Assembly (NCBI GenBank): GCA_000708835.1
Contig: DF237845.1
Coordinates: forward strand, 1 to 24,999
Origin: Klebsormidium nitens
Taxonomy: Eukaryota > Streptophyta > Klebsormidiophyceae > Klebsormidiales > Klebsormidiaceae
Reading direction: 5' to 3'
Length of the DNA: 24,999 bases
Below, in pieces: positions 1 to 9,143 of the stretch; positions within the stretch are counted from its first letter, which is position 1, and each line of letters starts with the position of its first letter. The position numbers and the translations under genes are program-made. The notes under the pieces were generated by a model, which made no database searches, had not been told where the DNA came from, and saw only the letters and a program-made list of their open reading frames with translations.

Positions 1-250
1 GATCCACAATTCAATGAGGCAGCCTACTAGACGGTGACTCGGCAAATCTTTTGCACCGAGGCATTGTTCCAACGGACCAACTTGAACGGGCCTGCTTAAG
101 TCCTGTAATATTAGAGGATTGGAGGATGACGGTCGGCTTACAGTACTTAAAAAAAATATAAAAGTGAACTTCCAAATTTCTTACTTACACTGGCATACCC
201 GCTGCATTGGCAGTGTTTGGAACCCCTAACTTTTTAGATTGACAGCCGGA

Positions 251-716
251 GGGCCACCCGGGTCCTTCAATTGGTGGCCCAACGAGCCACCCGACCACAT
301 GACCATTGGTGGCCCAACCCCACTGCAAAATGAGGATTTTCGACTGCTTTCTTGAACGATCGACAATGAAAATAATAGAGCGCATATACTACGTTTGTCG
401 TAGTGCTACACTGGCACCTTTTTTGGACCCCGGGCTGAAGTTTGGTCGGGTGCAGTGGCAAAACAGCCCGGCTCGAAGGGGTTTTCACTCAAATACAGTG
501 CATTTTATGCCAATCTGACAGTCTTTTTCGGAGATATCGTGAGGATTTCAAGCTTGTACGCCCTTTGACTTCTAAAGTAGGCCAGTTCGGTGCATTGATT
601 GATGGCCCACCGGGCCACCTTGGCCCTCAGTATGGTGGCCCGTCGGGCCACCTCCACCCCCCCATTGGTGGCCCGTTTGGACCATTGATGGCCATTTTAG
701 CAGGGAGTGGGCCACC
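251..716. repeat. Cluster of GGTGGCCC / GGGCCACC palindromic motifs
   Basis: GGTGGCCC occurs at 273-280, 308-315, 634-641 and 667-674. Its complement GGGCCACC occurs at 251-258, 612-619, 645-652 and 709-716. Several copies are preceded by ATTG (CCAAT on the other strand). The pair at 634-652 forms a perfect 8-bp-arm hairpin with a 3-base loop, and 273-290 forms an imperfect one. Seen directly; function unknown. It could be a degenerate satellite or a cluster of factor-binding sites. Confidence 0.6.
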
Positions 717-1086
717 AGGGGAAAGTTGAAACACTGCTCAACTGCTGCATACACTGCAGTACACTGCATACCTACATACATACATAAGGTAAAAATATAC
801 GTGGCTGTACGGCGTGAAGTGTGAGAAGTGGTGACGGTGCCAGTAGCGCCGAAGTGGTCACGTGTCGGACGTGCGCCGCGGCCCGCCCCTCAACCACCGC
901 GGCCGCTCCTCAACCACCAGTGATCGGGCTTCAGATGTTGACGTCACGCACTGCCGGACTCCAGAATGCATCATTCACTGATTGGCGTACCGACTCCCGC
1001 CGAGGCCCTCGGACTCCGGAGATGGAACCCAACAAAAATAATGGTATTAGCCATGAGATACCGTAACAGCATAAGGTTACCCCACT

Positions 1087-1127
1087 GGGACGGGTAGGGT
1101 TAGTTTGGTGGTTAGGGTGGGTACGGA
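1087..1127 (-). repeat. Dispersed ACCCACCCTAAC-type repeat, copy 1
   Basis: Read on the minus strand this segment runs through GTACCCACCCTAACC, then AAACTAACCC and CCCGTCCC. The same order of blocks is found at 1946-1993 and 17798-17846. It resembles degenerate telomere-like sequence (CCCTAA) but is not a clean telomeric array. Three spaced copies suggest a dispersed repeat or the end of an otherwise unrecognised element. Confidence 0.5.
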
Positions 1128-1860
1128 GGCAGGCTCGGGACTCGTCACTCGGGAGTGAAGCAGGCTGCAAAGACTTGACTGACGGCGTGCTAGGTACTAG
1201 GTATAAAGATATTTCAGCCCGTGACTCGGTCCGAGTCACCGGTGACCGAATCGGACCGAATTAATGACTACCCCACTGGCGGCCGTGGTTTCAGGTGTAC
1301 GGAATGTGGTCCACAGTGCACACTGCACATACCGGTATGCAGCATCCGAAAGTTGATCACAGTCGGCCGCCGTCAGATCGACGACGGACTACCTACTAGG
1401 AGTCTAGGACTAGTTTAGGAATAATAAGAGCTAGGTATAACATGGGTCGCCGTCTGTGTGACGGCGGACGCCAATGCCTCTTCCTTGATTATTTCTCCGA
1501 TCAACGGTTGACAATCTGATATTGCTTTCGATCGTCGAAAGCTCGTTTGAACGGTGTGGATTGTTTAGCCGTAACACCACCGACCAAGCAAGCACGAAAC
1601 TTCGTCGTCGAAGTCCGCGAACATGCACGAAGCTCGACACCGGGACTTGCACCATGCAGTGGTCGGACCAAAATGTTCGATCCGTAAGCTGCGAACTGCG
1701 CCGCGAGCGGGCTCAGTCGGACCAAATCTCGCCAAATTATTTTGACAAATTTATAGGCCGTACGCCGAGTTTTATCGTCGAAACGGGCCAAGCGAAGCAG
1801 GTCCGACGGCGGGCCCGCAGAGCGGCGCCGTAAGGCGGCAAAAATCCCGATTTGTATGGA

Positions 1861-1886
1861 TGCCCTCTTCCCTTCAGGAAGAGGCA
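1861..1886. repeat. Imperfect hairpin, 10-bp arms
   Basis: TGCCCTCTTCC (1861-1871) pairs with GGAAGAGGCA (1877-1886) around the loop CTTCA, with one bulged C. No T-run follows, so a terminator role is not supported. Confidence 0.4.
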
Positions 1887-1945
1887 AGCCAATATAGCTT
1901 CAAATAACACTAAAGCCCTAACCAAACAATTCACGCGCTCTGGAG

Positions 1946-1993
1946 TCCGCACCCGTACCCACCCTAACCCCCAGACTAACCCCACCCGTCCCA
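1946..1993 (+). repeat. Dispersed ACCCACCCTAAC-type repeat, copy 2
   Basis: Contains CCGCACCCGTACCCACCC, then CTAACCCCCAGACTAACCCC, then ACCCGTCCCA. This is the same block order as the minus-strand copy at 1087-1127 and the plus-strand copy at 17798-17846, which lies in an LPA1-like intron. Confidence 0.55.
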
Positions 1994-2606
1994 GGCTGGT
2001 AAGCTTATACCTGCCGCTTATTATAAATAGGTAGTCTGAGTTGTCAGATCGATCTATCATCTAGGTATCTTTTACATCATGGACACGTCACTGCTGCTCG
2101 CGGCGCCGGTACGGACTCGGCAGTCGCTGGACTTAAATGTCCGTTTTCTTCTACCATCTTCCAGATTCCAGATTCCGAGTACTCGCTCTGCAGCGGCCTG
2201 CACACTGCACAGTGCACTCACTGCACTGGTGTCCTTCGCAAAAATGAAGGAAAGTGCACTTGCATATGTACTGGGTAGCTGGAATACCTACCTATGCCGA
2301 AGATACCAGCAGGACCTATTCGAGCCTTCGAGGATAATACGTGATACCTAAACTGTATGTGAAAGTTTCCATTGCTCTCTCTAGACAGGGTTTGGAAGCA
2401 AACATGGTTTCCGGGGTTGCTTAGAAGTATCCCGGTCTCGTTTGACGTTCTTCTAGCTTCTGCAACCTATAGTCTAGTATAGACCCTTCTCGCGAATACC
2501 ATGCAAAGGCTGCACTTGCTCGTCTAATCTTGCCGTGCAGCTAGACCATCTAGCTGGCAGTCCAAGAATCACAAGTCGTGCAGCTAGAACAGGTCTCGAT
2601 AGAGAG

Positions 2607-2618
2607 TATATTTAAAAG
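2607..2618 (+). promoter_or_regulatory. TATA box of SDR1
   Basis: TATATTTAAAAG lies 208 bases before the SDR1 start codon and is followed by a pyrimidine-rich leader, as expected for a plant-type core promoter. The transcription start would fall near 2640-2650, giving a 5' leader of roughly 180 bases. Inferred from motif and position only. Confidence 0.5.
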
Positions 2619-2825
2619 AGGAAAATCCGGGAATCTTGTAACTTCTTTCAACCATCTCTGATTGCAGTTTCTCAGCTCCGACTTCCTCTATTCCTCGTCC
2701 ACTAGCTGACATTCTCGGCCTCTATTAGTCTCCCATCAAGCGCATTCCTAGCCAAACACCAGCTGAACGTTCTCAGCTCGGACGTCGCAAAATCCAGCAG
2801 CTACAGCATTCGCAGATTTTCAGCA

Positions 2826-5800
2826 ATGGCGCAGTGCAGCACTCTCCAGGAGCTGTTCTCCGTGAAGGACAAGGTAGCGCTCGTGACCGGGGCTTCCTCG
2901 GGCATTGGCCTCGCGTTCGCCCGGTTTCTCGCGGGCCAGGGCGCCAAAGTTGTTCTGGCTGCTCGTCGAGCTGAAAAGTTGGAGGCGGCAGTGAAGGTGA
3001 GTCGCTCCAGACTAAGGGGCATCTCAAGGTCAAATTTGAACTCAACAATGCAATGAGTCGTCACAAACAAAGGGGCATTCTAGGGTCAGAGGCAAATGCA
3101 CAATGCAATGCTGAAAACAATTCTGATCTTGTGGAGAGTGTTAGCCCCCCTCATTGGTCTGAGGGGTTAAGGTGATTCCTCAAGCCATTCTGGAGGTCAC
3201 TATGATAGCCAATCGATTGTGTGACATGATATTTGGTGATGCATATGTTGCTGTGAGCCTTCAGATGGTAATGCAGCTAGGAATAGGGGACTGGGCAGCT
3301 GGTGGGTCCTCGAATTGGCAATGCAATAAGTGGCCATGAGGCAGCGGAGATAGGTTTTCTTGGTTTCTGGCTGAGAATTGCTTTTCAGTGCTGCAAGAGC
3401 ATCCTGTTTGACTTGTCCATAGGTGAATGTATGACCAAAGTTTCCTGCCATGTGCTTGCGGGGTACAATGCTTGAGGGCAGGCATACAACGGAGAGCACA
3501 GAGTATCTGAATGCCTTCTGAAGCATCCTACTCAAAAACGTTACAAACTGAGGTCTCTTTGCTCTATAGCCTTCTTTTGCTTACCATGATTCTTAATCTT
3601 GTGGTCAATTGTTTTTTACTGCCTGCTCTTAAAGATCTGAGTCGGGCCATCTGTTCACAAAGCATTTTCTTGCCATGTCACTTTTTGAAATGCAACATCA
3701 GGGAATTAACCCTGTTCATCATAAGATCGGCAGTTCAAACTTTGACAGGCCTCCACTCACTTCTTGACATGCTTCCATGTCCATGACAGTCCAAAACTTA
3801 GCAGACCTTTAGAGAGCTTATCATCTTTGCGTTATCTCATTGCAGGATATCAAAGCCACTGGGGGGGAGGCGTCTGCAATCAGCCTGGACGTCTCCAAAG
3901 GCAGGGACACTATTGCAGAGGCCGTTACCAATGCGGCGGCAGTCTACGGCCAAATTGATATCCTGGTAAGGATTGAGCCCCGATGAATGTCAGGCCCCGT
4001 GTTGGTCAAGAAAATGACGTTCCATTCTCCAACATGCGTATGTCGCGTCATGCTGAGGTCGCCGGAGTCAAAAGGTTTGTTAGAATTCAGCACATCTTGT
4101 CTTCCTTGCTCAAATGATTTTCTGCAGGCTATTCAATTGCAAAGCAAGAGGTCATTCCCAGCACCCTTGTCTCCACTCTTTCTTCTCTTTTTGGCAGTGG
4201 GTGATTGCGCTTCCTGACCGCTCCAACTTCCTCTTCTCCAGGTGAACAATGCGGGGGTCTTTACTGGCGGAAGCGTCTTGGACGACACCCAAGAGCAGTT
4301 TGACACCACCTACGGCGTCAACGTCAGCGGCATGTATTTCACCGCCCAAGCGGTGGCTAAGCAAATGATTGAGAAGGGGATCAAGGGACGCATCATCAAC
4401 ACGGCGTCGATTGTCGCAACCGTGATCCCCCCGGGCACCGCGCTCTACTCGTCGTCCAAGGCGGCGGTGGTTTCTCTGACCAAGTAAGCTGCTCTCATCG
4501 TTAGTGCAGAAAGTAAGGTGCTCTGACTGTCGATGCAGACAGGGACCAGTTCTTGCTTCATTGCCTGGTCAGTGTCTGGTTACTGTGTCTTTGTTAACCT
4601 CTTAAAGCCCCCCAGCACCGAGGTTTATTCGCCCACTAAGGTGGCTGTGGTGTCACTCAATCATTGAGCAAAAAGAATCCAGTTCCGGTTGAAGCCTGGT
4701 TGCTGGCTGGTTAGCGTGTCTGGTCGAGTCACTCGGTGCTTTGCTCAGTCTCTAGTCAGTCTTTCTCTGCTCATTGCTGCAAGGACGTCATGTCCCCATG
4801 GACTGGAAGTGGTCTTGACTGCATTTGGCTGTCAGAGGGTTGCCAAGAATCAGACTTAGTGGAATTCTACGGTATTGCATATGGAGCCACCTTGATTGGA
4901 GGTTTCAAGCATGGCGAAACTGCACGAAGCAGCTCATACACAAGCAGGTGTGCGTAAGCACTCCCTAGAGAAGAAGCACCGCAAGCAATGTGCTTTCCCT
5001 GGTAAGGCATGACCGAAGCTCTCAAGATTTAAGAAGCCTCTGGGCACACTCGAAAAGCAGAAGAGAAGCTGACCCTAAAAGCGTCGAGGCCCTCACTCTC
5101 TGAGCATCTAAACGTCCTCAGATTCCAAGACACCTCTGGGCACACTCAAAAAGGAGAAAGAGAAACTGACCCTCAAAGCCTCAAGAGTATCTAAAACCTA
5201 AAAATCTGAGCTAAAAACTAGTGTTAATTCCGCTCTACAGGGGCCTGGCGGCAGAGCTGGCCTCGAAGGGCATCAACGTGAACTCGATCTCGCCTGGCGT
5301 CTTCCCGAGCGAGATGTCCGACGGAATTGTGGAGAGCGCCGGCAGCAAGAAGGCGCAGCAGGCTGTACCCGACCAGAGGTGCGCATTGATTTTCGCCCTC
5401 ATTTCTAGTTGCAATATGGCTTGTCAGACCCGGCCGCTCAAGCAAGACACTCGAGAACGTTGATCGGTCGTTTGGTTGTCAAACCAGATTGAGTCGTCGA
5501 ATCGCTCGTGTTTTGCACCTGGGCAAAAGTTCGAGCGTAGTCGAGGCGGTTGGATTTAGGTGGCAAGTGAGAATGTGGGCAACCTAGAAGGGCTGATGGC
5601 TACATCTTTGCTCTATCTCGGCCCGTCTTTCCGTGTCCTCCCTCTAAAGTACCCACCATAAGCGGCCGCCCCGCTTTGCTGCGTAACGCCGTAGCGTCCC
5701 TTCAGTATTTTAGCGAGTACAACGGTCCCACCGCTTGTCCTGAGGCCAAGTCTTCTCTTCCTTGGTTCAAAACCACTTCTTGCAGCCACATGCTCCTCTT

Positions 5801-6175
5801 CTTTTGCTACTGTAAGCGTAGCATAGTACAACACAAGTCGGATGCAATATGACACTTTCAGAACAACGTCGGTATGCTCTTGCGCGGTCCAACTCTCGAC
5901 CTCACCGCACCCTTGACCCGCCCTTTCGTGCAACAGTGTTTCTTTCTTCGGCTTAGACAGAATCATCAACTTACCTCGTCCTTCGTCAAACTAGGTGGGG
6001 CGACACCGAGCACGACATGATGGGCGTGCTGCTGCTGCTGGCGTCGGAGAAAGCGTCCGCCCATCTAGTTGGTGTCAACATTAACGTGGACGGCGGACAC
6101 TCCCTCTACACGTTTAACTTGACCGACCCGACCTCCGTTTTCGAGGACAAGCTGACGGAGCAGAGCGACCACTAG
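2826..6175 (+). CDS. Short-chain dehydrogenase/reductase, SDR1 (5 exons, 283 aa)
   Basis: Exons are 2826-2996, 3846-3965, 4242-4483, 5241-5378 and 5995-6175. All introns are GT-AG, phases agree, and the sum is 284 codons including TAG. The product is a classical Rossmann-fold, NAD(P)-dependent oxidoreductase. It shows the cofactor motif TGASSGIG at residues 21-28, Arg47-Arg48 after beta-2 (which favours NADPH), Asp72-Val73, NNAG at 99-102, and the catalytic set Asn124, Ser153, Tyr166 and Lys170 (YSSSK). The PG motif is at 196-197 and a VDGG motif lies near the C-terminus. Length is normal for the family. No signal peptide is visible, so it is probably cytosolic. The substrate cannot be deduced; plant relatives include 3-oxoacyl-ACP-reductase-like and alcohol-dehydrogenase-like SDRs. 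A close paralogue, SDR2, lies inverted at 21983-24394 and shares all intron positions seen. The family is certain, the exon model strong, and the specific function unknown. Confidence 0.93.
4611..4667 (+). pseudogene. Relic copy of SDR exon 3 end inside intron 3 of SDR1
   Basis: Within SDR1 intron 3 this stretch reads P-S-T-E-V-Y-S-P-T-K-V-A-V-V-S-L-N-H-stop. It closely matches the real exon-3 end, which reads P-G-T-A-L-Y-S-S-S-K-A-A-V-V-S-L-T-K. An AG precedes it (CCCCCCAG) but no donor GT follows the homologous end. It is therefore a decayed duplicate of the exon that carries the catalytic YxxxK motif. The same relic, better preserved, is present in SDR2. Confidence 0.7.
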
Positions 6176-8109
6176 AGGCCCAGCGAGGGCGGTGGTCGCC
6201 ACAATCTGCAAAAACTGTGTATACCTTATTAGAGTTCATTAAGCTTACCGGGCGACCAGTAGTAAACGCAACGAGAGTGGTGGTCGCCGGACTTAGCAAT
6301 CGTTTGTCACAGTGTTGTACGATAATGACTTGTGGTTACTTAATGTTGCTTTGGGTTATCGTGCAATTTTGAGATTGGTAGTGTGGTAGTTCAAGGATAA
6401 GATAGAGCTACAGAACTACGATAAGCTGCCGCGATCGAGGGGCTCCAGCTGAGCTTCTTAAATGCTGAAGCATAGACACGACTGCTGAATGCGACACAAT
6501 GTTGTACAATTTATCTGATGTTATGTTACGAGCTGCGTGTTGTACTGGTTGTTCGAGTGTGTTTTGTCGGAAGCATTGCAGCGAAGGGATTGGTCAGCAT
6601 ATTGGCTTGCCTATTTACGAAGTAAATATGCGAACCTTTGGTTTGCTACCAGCCGCTCTTCGGGCGACGCTGTATGACGCCGCTCTGCGGAAGATAACGA
6701 TGCGGAGTCTAGCTTGTTTTGAGGTTGTCCCTGGTTCGATACGAAAACGTACGCAAAATCCCCCAAAAGATCCACACCTGGTCCGGGGCCAAGGACAGAC
6801 TGGGCCGCGCGCCTTCGTGATTTACTGCTACGCATCGAACGCGGACGCGAGTGGGCCGCCGCAAATCAACGTAACCATGTAACGTTCACCCTCGATTTCT
6901 CCAACCAGAGTTTTTGTAGAGCTGCCACGTGACATTCCGAGTTCTACGAACTCGTGCTAAGTTGCCACGTTGAAGTTGGTACCTCTGCCAAGCGCCTGAC
7001 ACTGCCTCGTAACCCGGTCATTGAGTGCAGAAAAAAGAAATTAGAATACCCTTGACTGCAATGGACTCCATCAGTATTGCACCCAAAGTTTGGTAAAGAT
7101 GCGTCAAAGTGCCCGGGAAGAGGGAAGCCTGGTGACCTGGTATGCGCTGCACATCGCTTACAGTACGCACCGTACGAGGCTGTACGGACCCTTGCGCTGA
7201 AAAAATCCCAGAACAATCTTCAGAAAATCACTGCATAGCTCTGTTACTCCGGTGGGAATTTACGAATATTTTCATGGAGGCTGTTGGGCGCCTGGATACT
7301 TGCCACACACCGCAGGCTTTCCTGCCACCTGCGGCACATAGTTCGGTAGGCGGATCTCGACTATAGGCATTCCTATCGTAGGCGTCCTAGGTACAATCCC
7401 GGGAGACCGGGACTGATCCGCAATAGCCAGCAAACGTACTTTGTAAAATCCGCCCGGTCGCCCCACAGAATAGGCAAGCCCCCACCGCCCTCCCGGGCGG
7501 TCTACCATGTTCTAAATACCATGGTCGATTATGGAATATGATGACGTTGCTTAAGATGGCTCCTGATAGGGACACTTATATATAAAGAAACTGGAATTGA
7601 CGGTTTGATCCATGAGCCTTCAGAATCATCAAACTTAATTGGCAATCATCAATGCGAATTTGCATCACATGAGCACTTGCAATGATGAGCTCCTTACTGG
7701 CCCGTTGGATACGTATCACTGAATATACTAAGCTTCTATTGTTCCCCGTCATGACCCCAATATAGTATCAAGTAGATACCTAGCTACCGGGAGTCCAGTT
7801 TGTCGTACCCACGCGTCAAGACTGTCTGGTCCCTTATATTTGTCATCAATTGACCTTTCAGAGGAAAGCCGGATCAACGTGAATGGACCGTGAATGTCAG
7901 ACTGCACGATAATCATATGCAGAGCTTCAGCTAACGTGATTGCTTCGGGTTCATCACATGCGAAAAGGATACGTATGCGCAGATACATATTGCAATGAAT
8001 GGTTCTGATTGCAGAACGTACGTGAAGATTCCACGATCCATGATGGATTTCTGGCATGCAGATCGGCTTGCATATAGTCACTAGCTGGATATCGATTACC
8101 GGTATACAA
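6176..8109. other. Region downstream of SDR1 with no supported gene
   Basis: Pieces of this region match the sequence following SDR2 in inverted orientation. About 6490-6600 (containing GAGCTGCGTGTTGTACT) matches the minus strand around 21780-21920, and about 7525-7575 (containing CTGATAGGGA) matches the minus strand near 21715-21765. The blocks about 6620-7510 and 7590-8100 have no counterpart in the right arm, so they were inserted here or lost there. A 10-base direct repeat GGTGGTCGCC occurs at 6191-6200 and 6279-6288. A 138-codon minus-strand open frame at 7749-8165 has no motif I recognise and lies mostly in an unmatched block, so I do not call it a gene. Confidence 0.5.
7484..7501. repeat. 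Short GC-rich hairpin
   Basis: ACCGCCC (7484-7490) and GGGCGGT (7495-7501) form perfect 7-bp arms around TCCC. It lies inside a block missing from the right inverted-repeat arm. No role is assigned. Confidence 0.4.
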
Positions 8110-8722
8110 CATTGAGAAATGTCACGAACCCGCATGCAAATCGCATCTAGCTGTCCAATGTACACGGCGGCATCAGTCGGATTAGAAGCTCTGGTGCCAT
8201 TGTCTGGTAATTGATTGGGCTGTAGATACTAATCAAGGCCGGTGACCTTACACATGCAAGGTGTTAGCAAACGTGATAATTGCAAGTGGGATCTCATATG
8301 GAGCCTTGTAAACGTTGATTGTTCTACAAAGGCGGTGCGTACGTCAGCTGGTCGGCGGCAACATACGTCATCAACATTGGCCGGACATTGGGTTTCCTAG
8401 CTACTTTCTTGAGTCGTACATCCCTGAGGGAGCCCTCAAGGACTTGCTAAGTGTCTGGTACGGCGGAGCCTGACCGAGCTTTGGTGACCGTAATCGACTA
8501 AATTGGGCTATGCGCTGCTGGAGCTGCAAAAGTAGCGTATAGGTAGTATACCACTGCGGCCCTCTCTCGCAACTAGTACCTGGCATGAACTATTCAATTT
8601 CTGCTGCTTATGCGCTAGTCTCTTTCAACGTAAACCAATGTTGATCGTATCATTACGAACGTCTCAATTGAAGCTTCGAAAAACAATCTTTGACCGGTAG
8701 CAGCCTCTACCTCAAACACATG
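8110..8722 (+). repeat. Left arm, inner block of the inverted segmental duplication
   Basis: Read on the plus strand this block matches the minus strand of about 21660-21045 with many substitutions and small gaps. Anchors include GTACACGG..CATCAGTCGG, GCCTTGTAAACGTTG, TGGGCTATGC, CCCTCTCTCGCAACTAGTACC, CGTCTCAATTGAAGCTT and GGTAGCAGCCTCTACCTC. The frame that is open in the right copy (21321-21584) is broken here by gaps, although its last part, ending T-C-stop, stays aligned. Confidence 0.8.
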
Positions 8723-9143
8723 CGCCGCGGGTATAAAGGGCTAAGACTTAGCAAGATACCACCTCTGTATTTAAGGTCAAAAGCAAGTAAAGAGAAGGCC
8801 TGCGCTCAGGCATTCTAGGGGTGCAGTCAATGACTGCCAAAAAGCCGTAATATCTAAGGGCTCTTCTGAGGGTTCTTGATGACCAGAGTCGCCGCCTACA
8901 CGAGGGGAAATGGGATCAGCCAACAAATCGAAGAACAAATAAAAATGCAGACTGCAGAAACAGATTCACGGTTGATTGGAGCCGCAGGTCGCTTTGGACA
9001 CATCCAAAAGGGAACGTAGTCGCAAATTGCAACGAATTCACTGAGCAAGTTGATCAACCAGTCAGGATGAGTACACCGGTCTCAGGACCCGCAAGAGTAG
9101 CCGGGACAAGCTGAGAAAGATCTGCGCCCTTGGAGGAGACGCA
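8723..9143. other. Downstream flank of the FHA gene
   Basis: No gene is seen. This is probably the 3' untranslated and flanking sequence of the minus-strand FHA gene. A TATA-like string GGGTATAAAGGG at about 8730 has no open frame behind it on the plus strand. The inverted-repeat match to the right arm stops at about 8722. Confidence 0.4.

Larger units (their letters stand above)
1..2600. other. Intergenic region without a supported gene
   Basis: I see no convincing coding sequence here. The open frames are short, overlap on both strands, carry no recognisable motif and lack paired splice signals. The region contains palindromic GGTGGCCC motifs (251-716), two copies of an ACCCACCCTAAC-type dispersed repeat (about 1087-1127 and 1946-1993), a small hairpin (1861-1886), and a 12-base direct repeat CGTGCAGCTAGA at 2534-2545 and 2577-2588 just upstream of the SDR1 promoter. 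Confidence 0.6.

Noticed and set aside
1501-1887. 128-codon minus-strand open frame
   Set aside because: Overlapped by open frames on the other strand and with no recognisable domain; composition looks like GC-rich non-coding sequence.
1087-1993. Chromosome end or telomere
   Set aside because: CCCTAA words are few and interspersed with other sequence, and ordinary sequence continues on both sides.
7749-8165. 138-codon minus-strand open frame
   Set aside because: No family recognised; most of it lies in a block absent from the right arm and there is no second line of support. A transposon relic is possible but not shown.
8728-8740. TATA box for a plus-strand gene (GGGTATAAAGGG)
   Set aside because: No plausible plus-strand coding sequence follows; the next gene is on the minus strand and ends at 9144.
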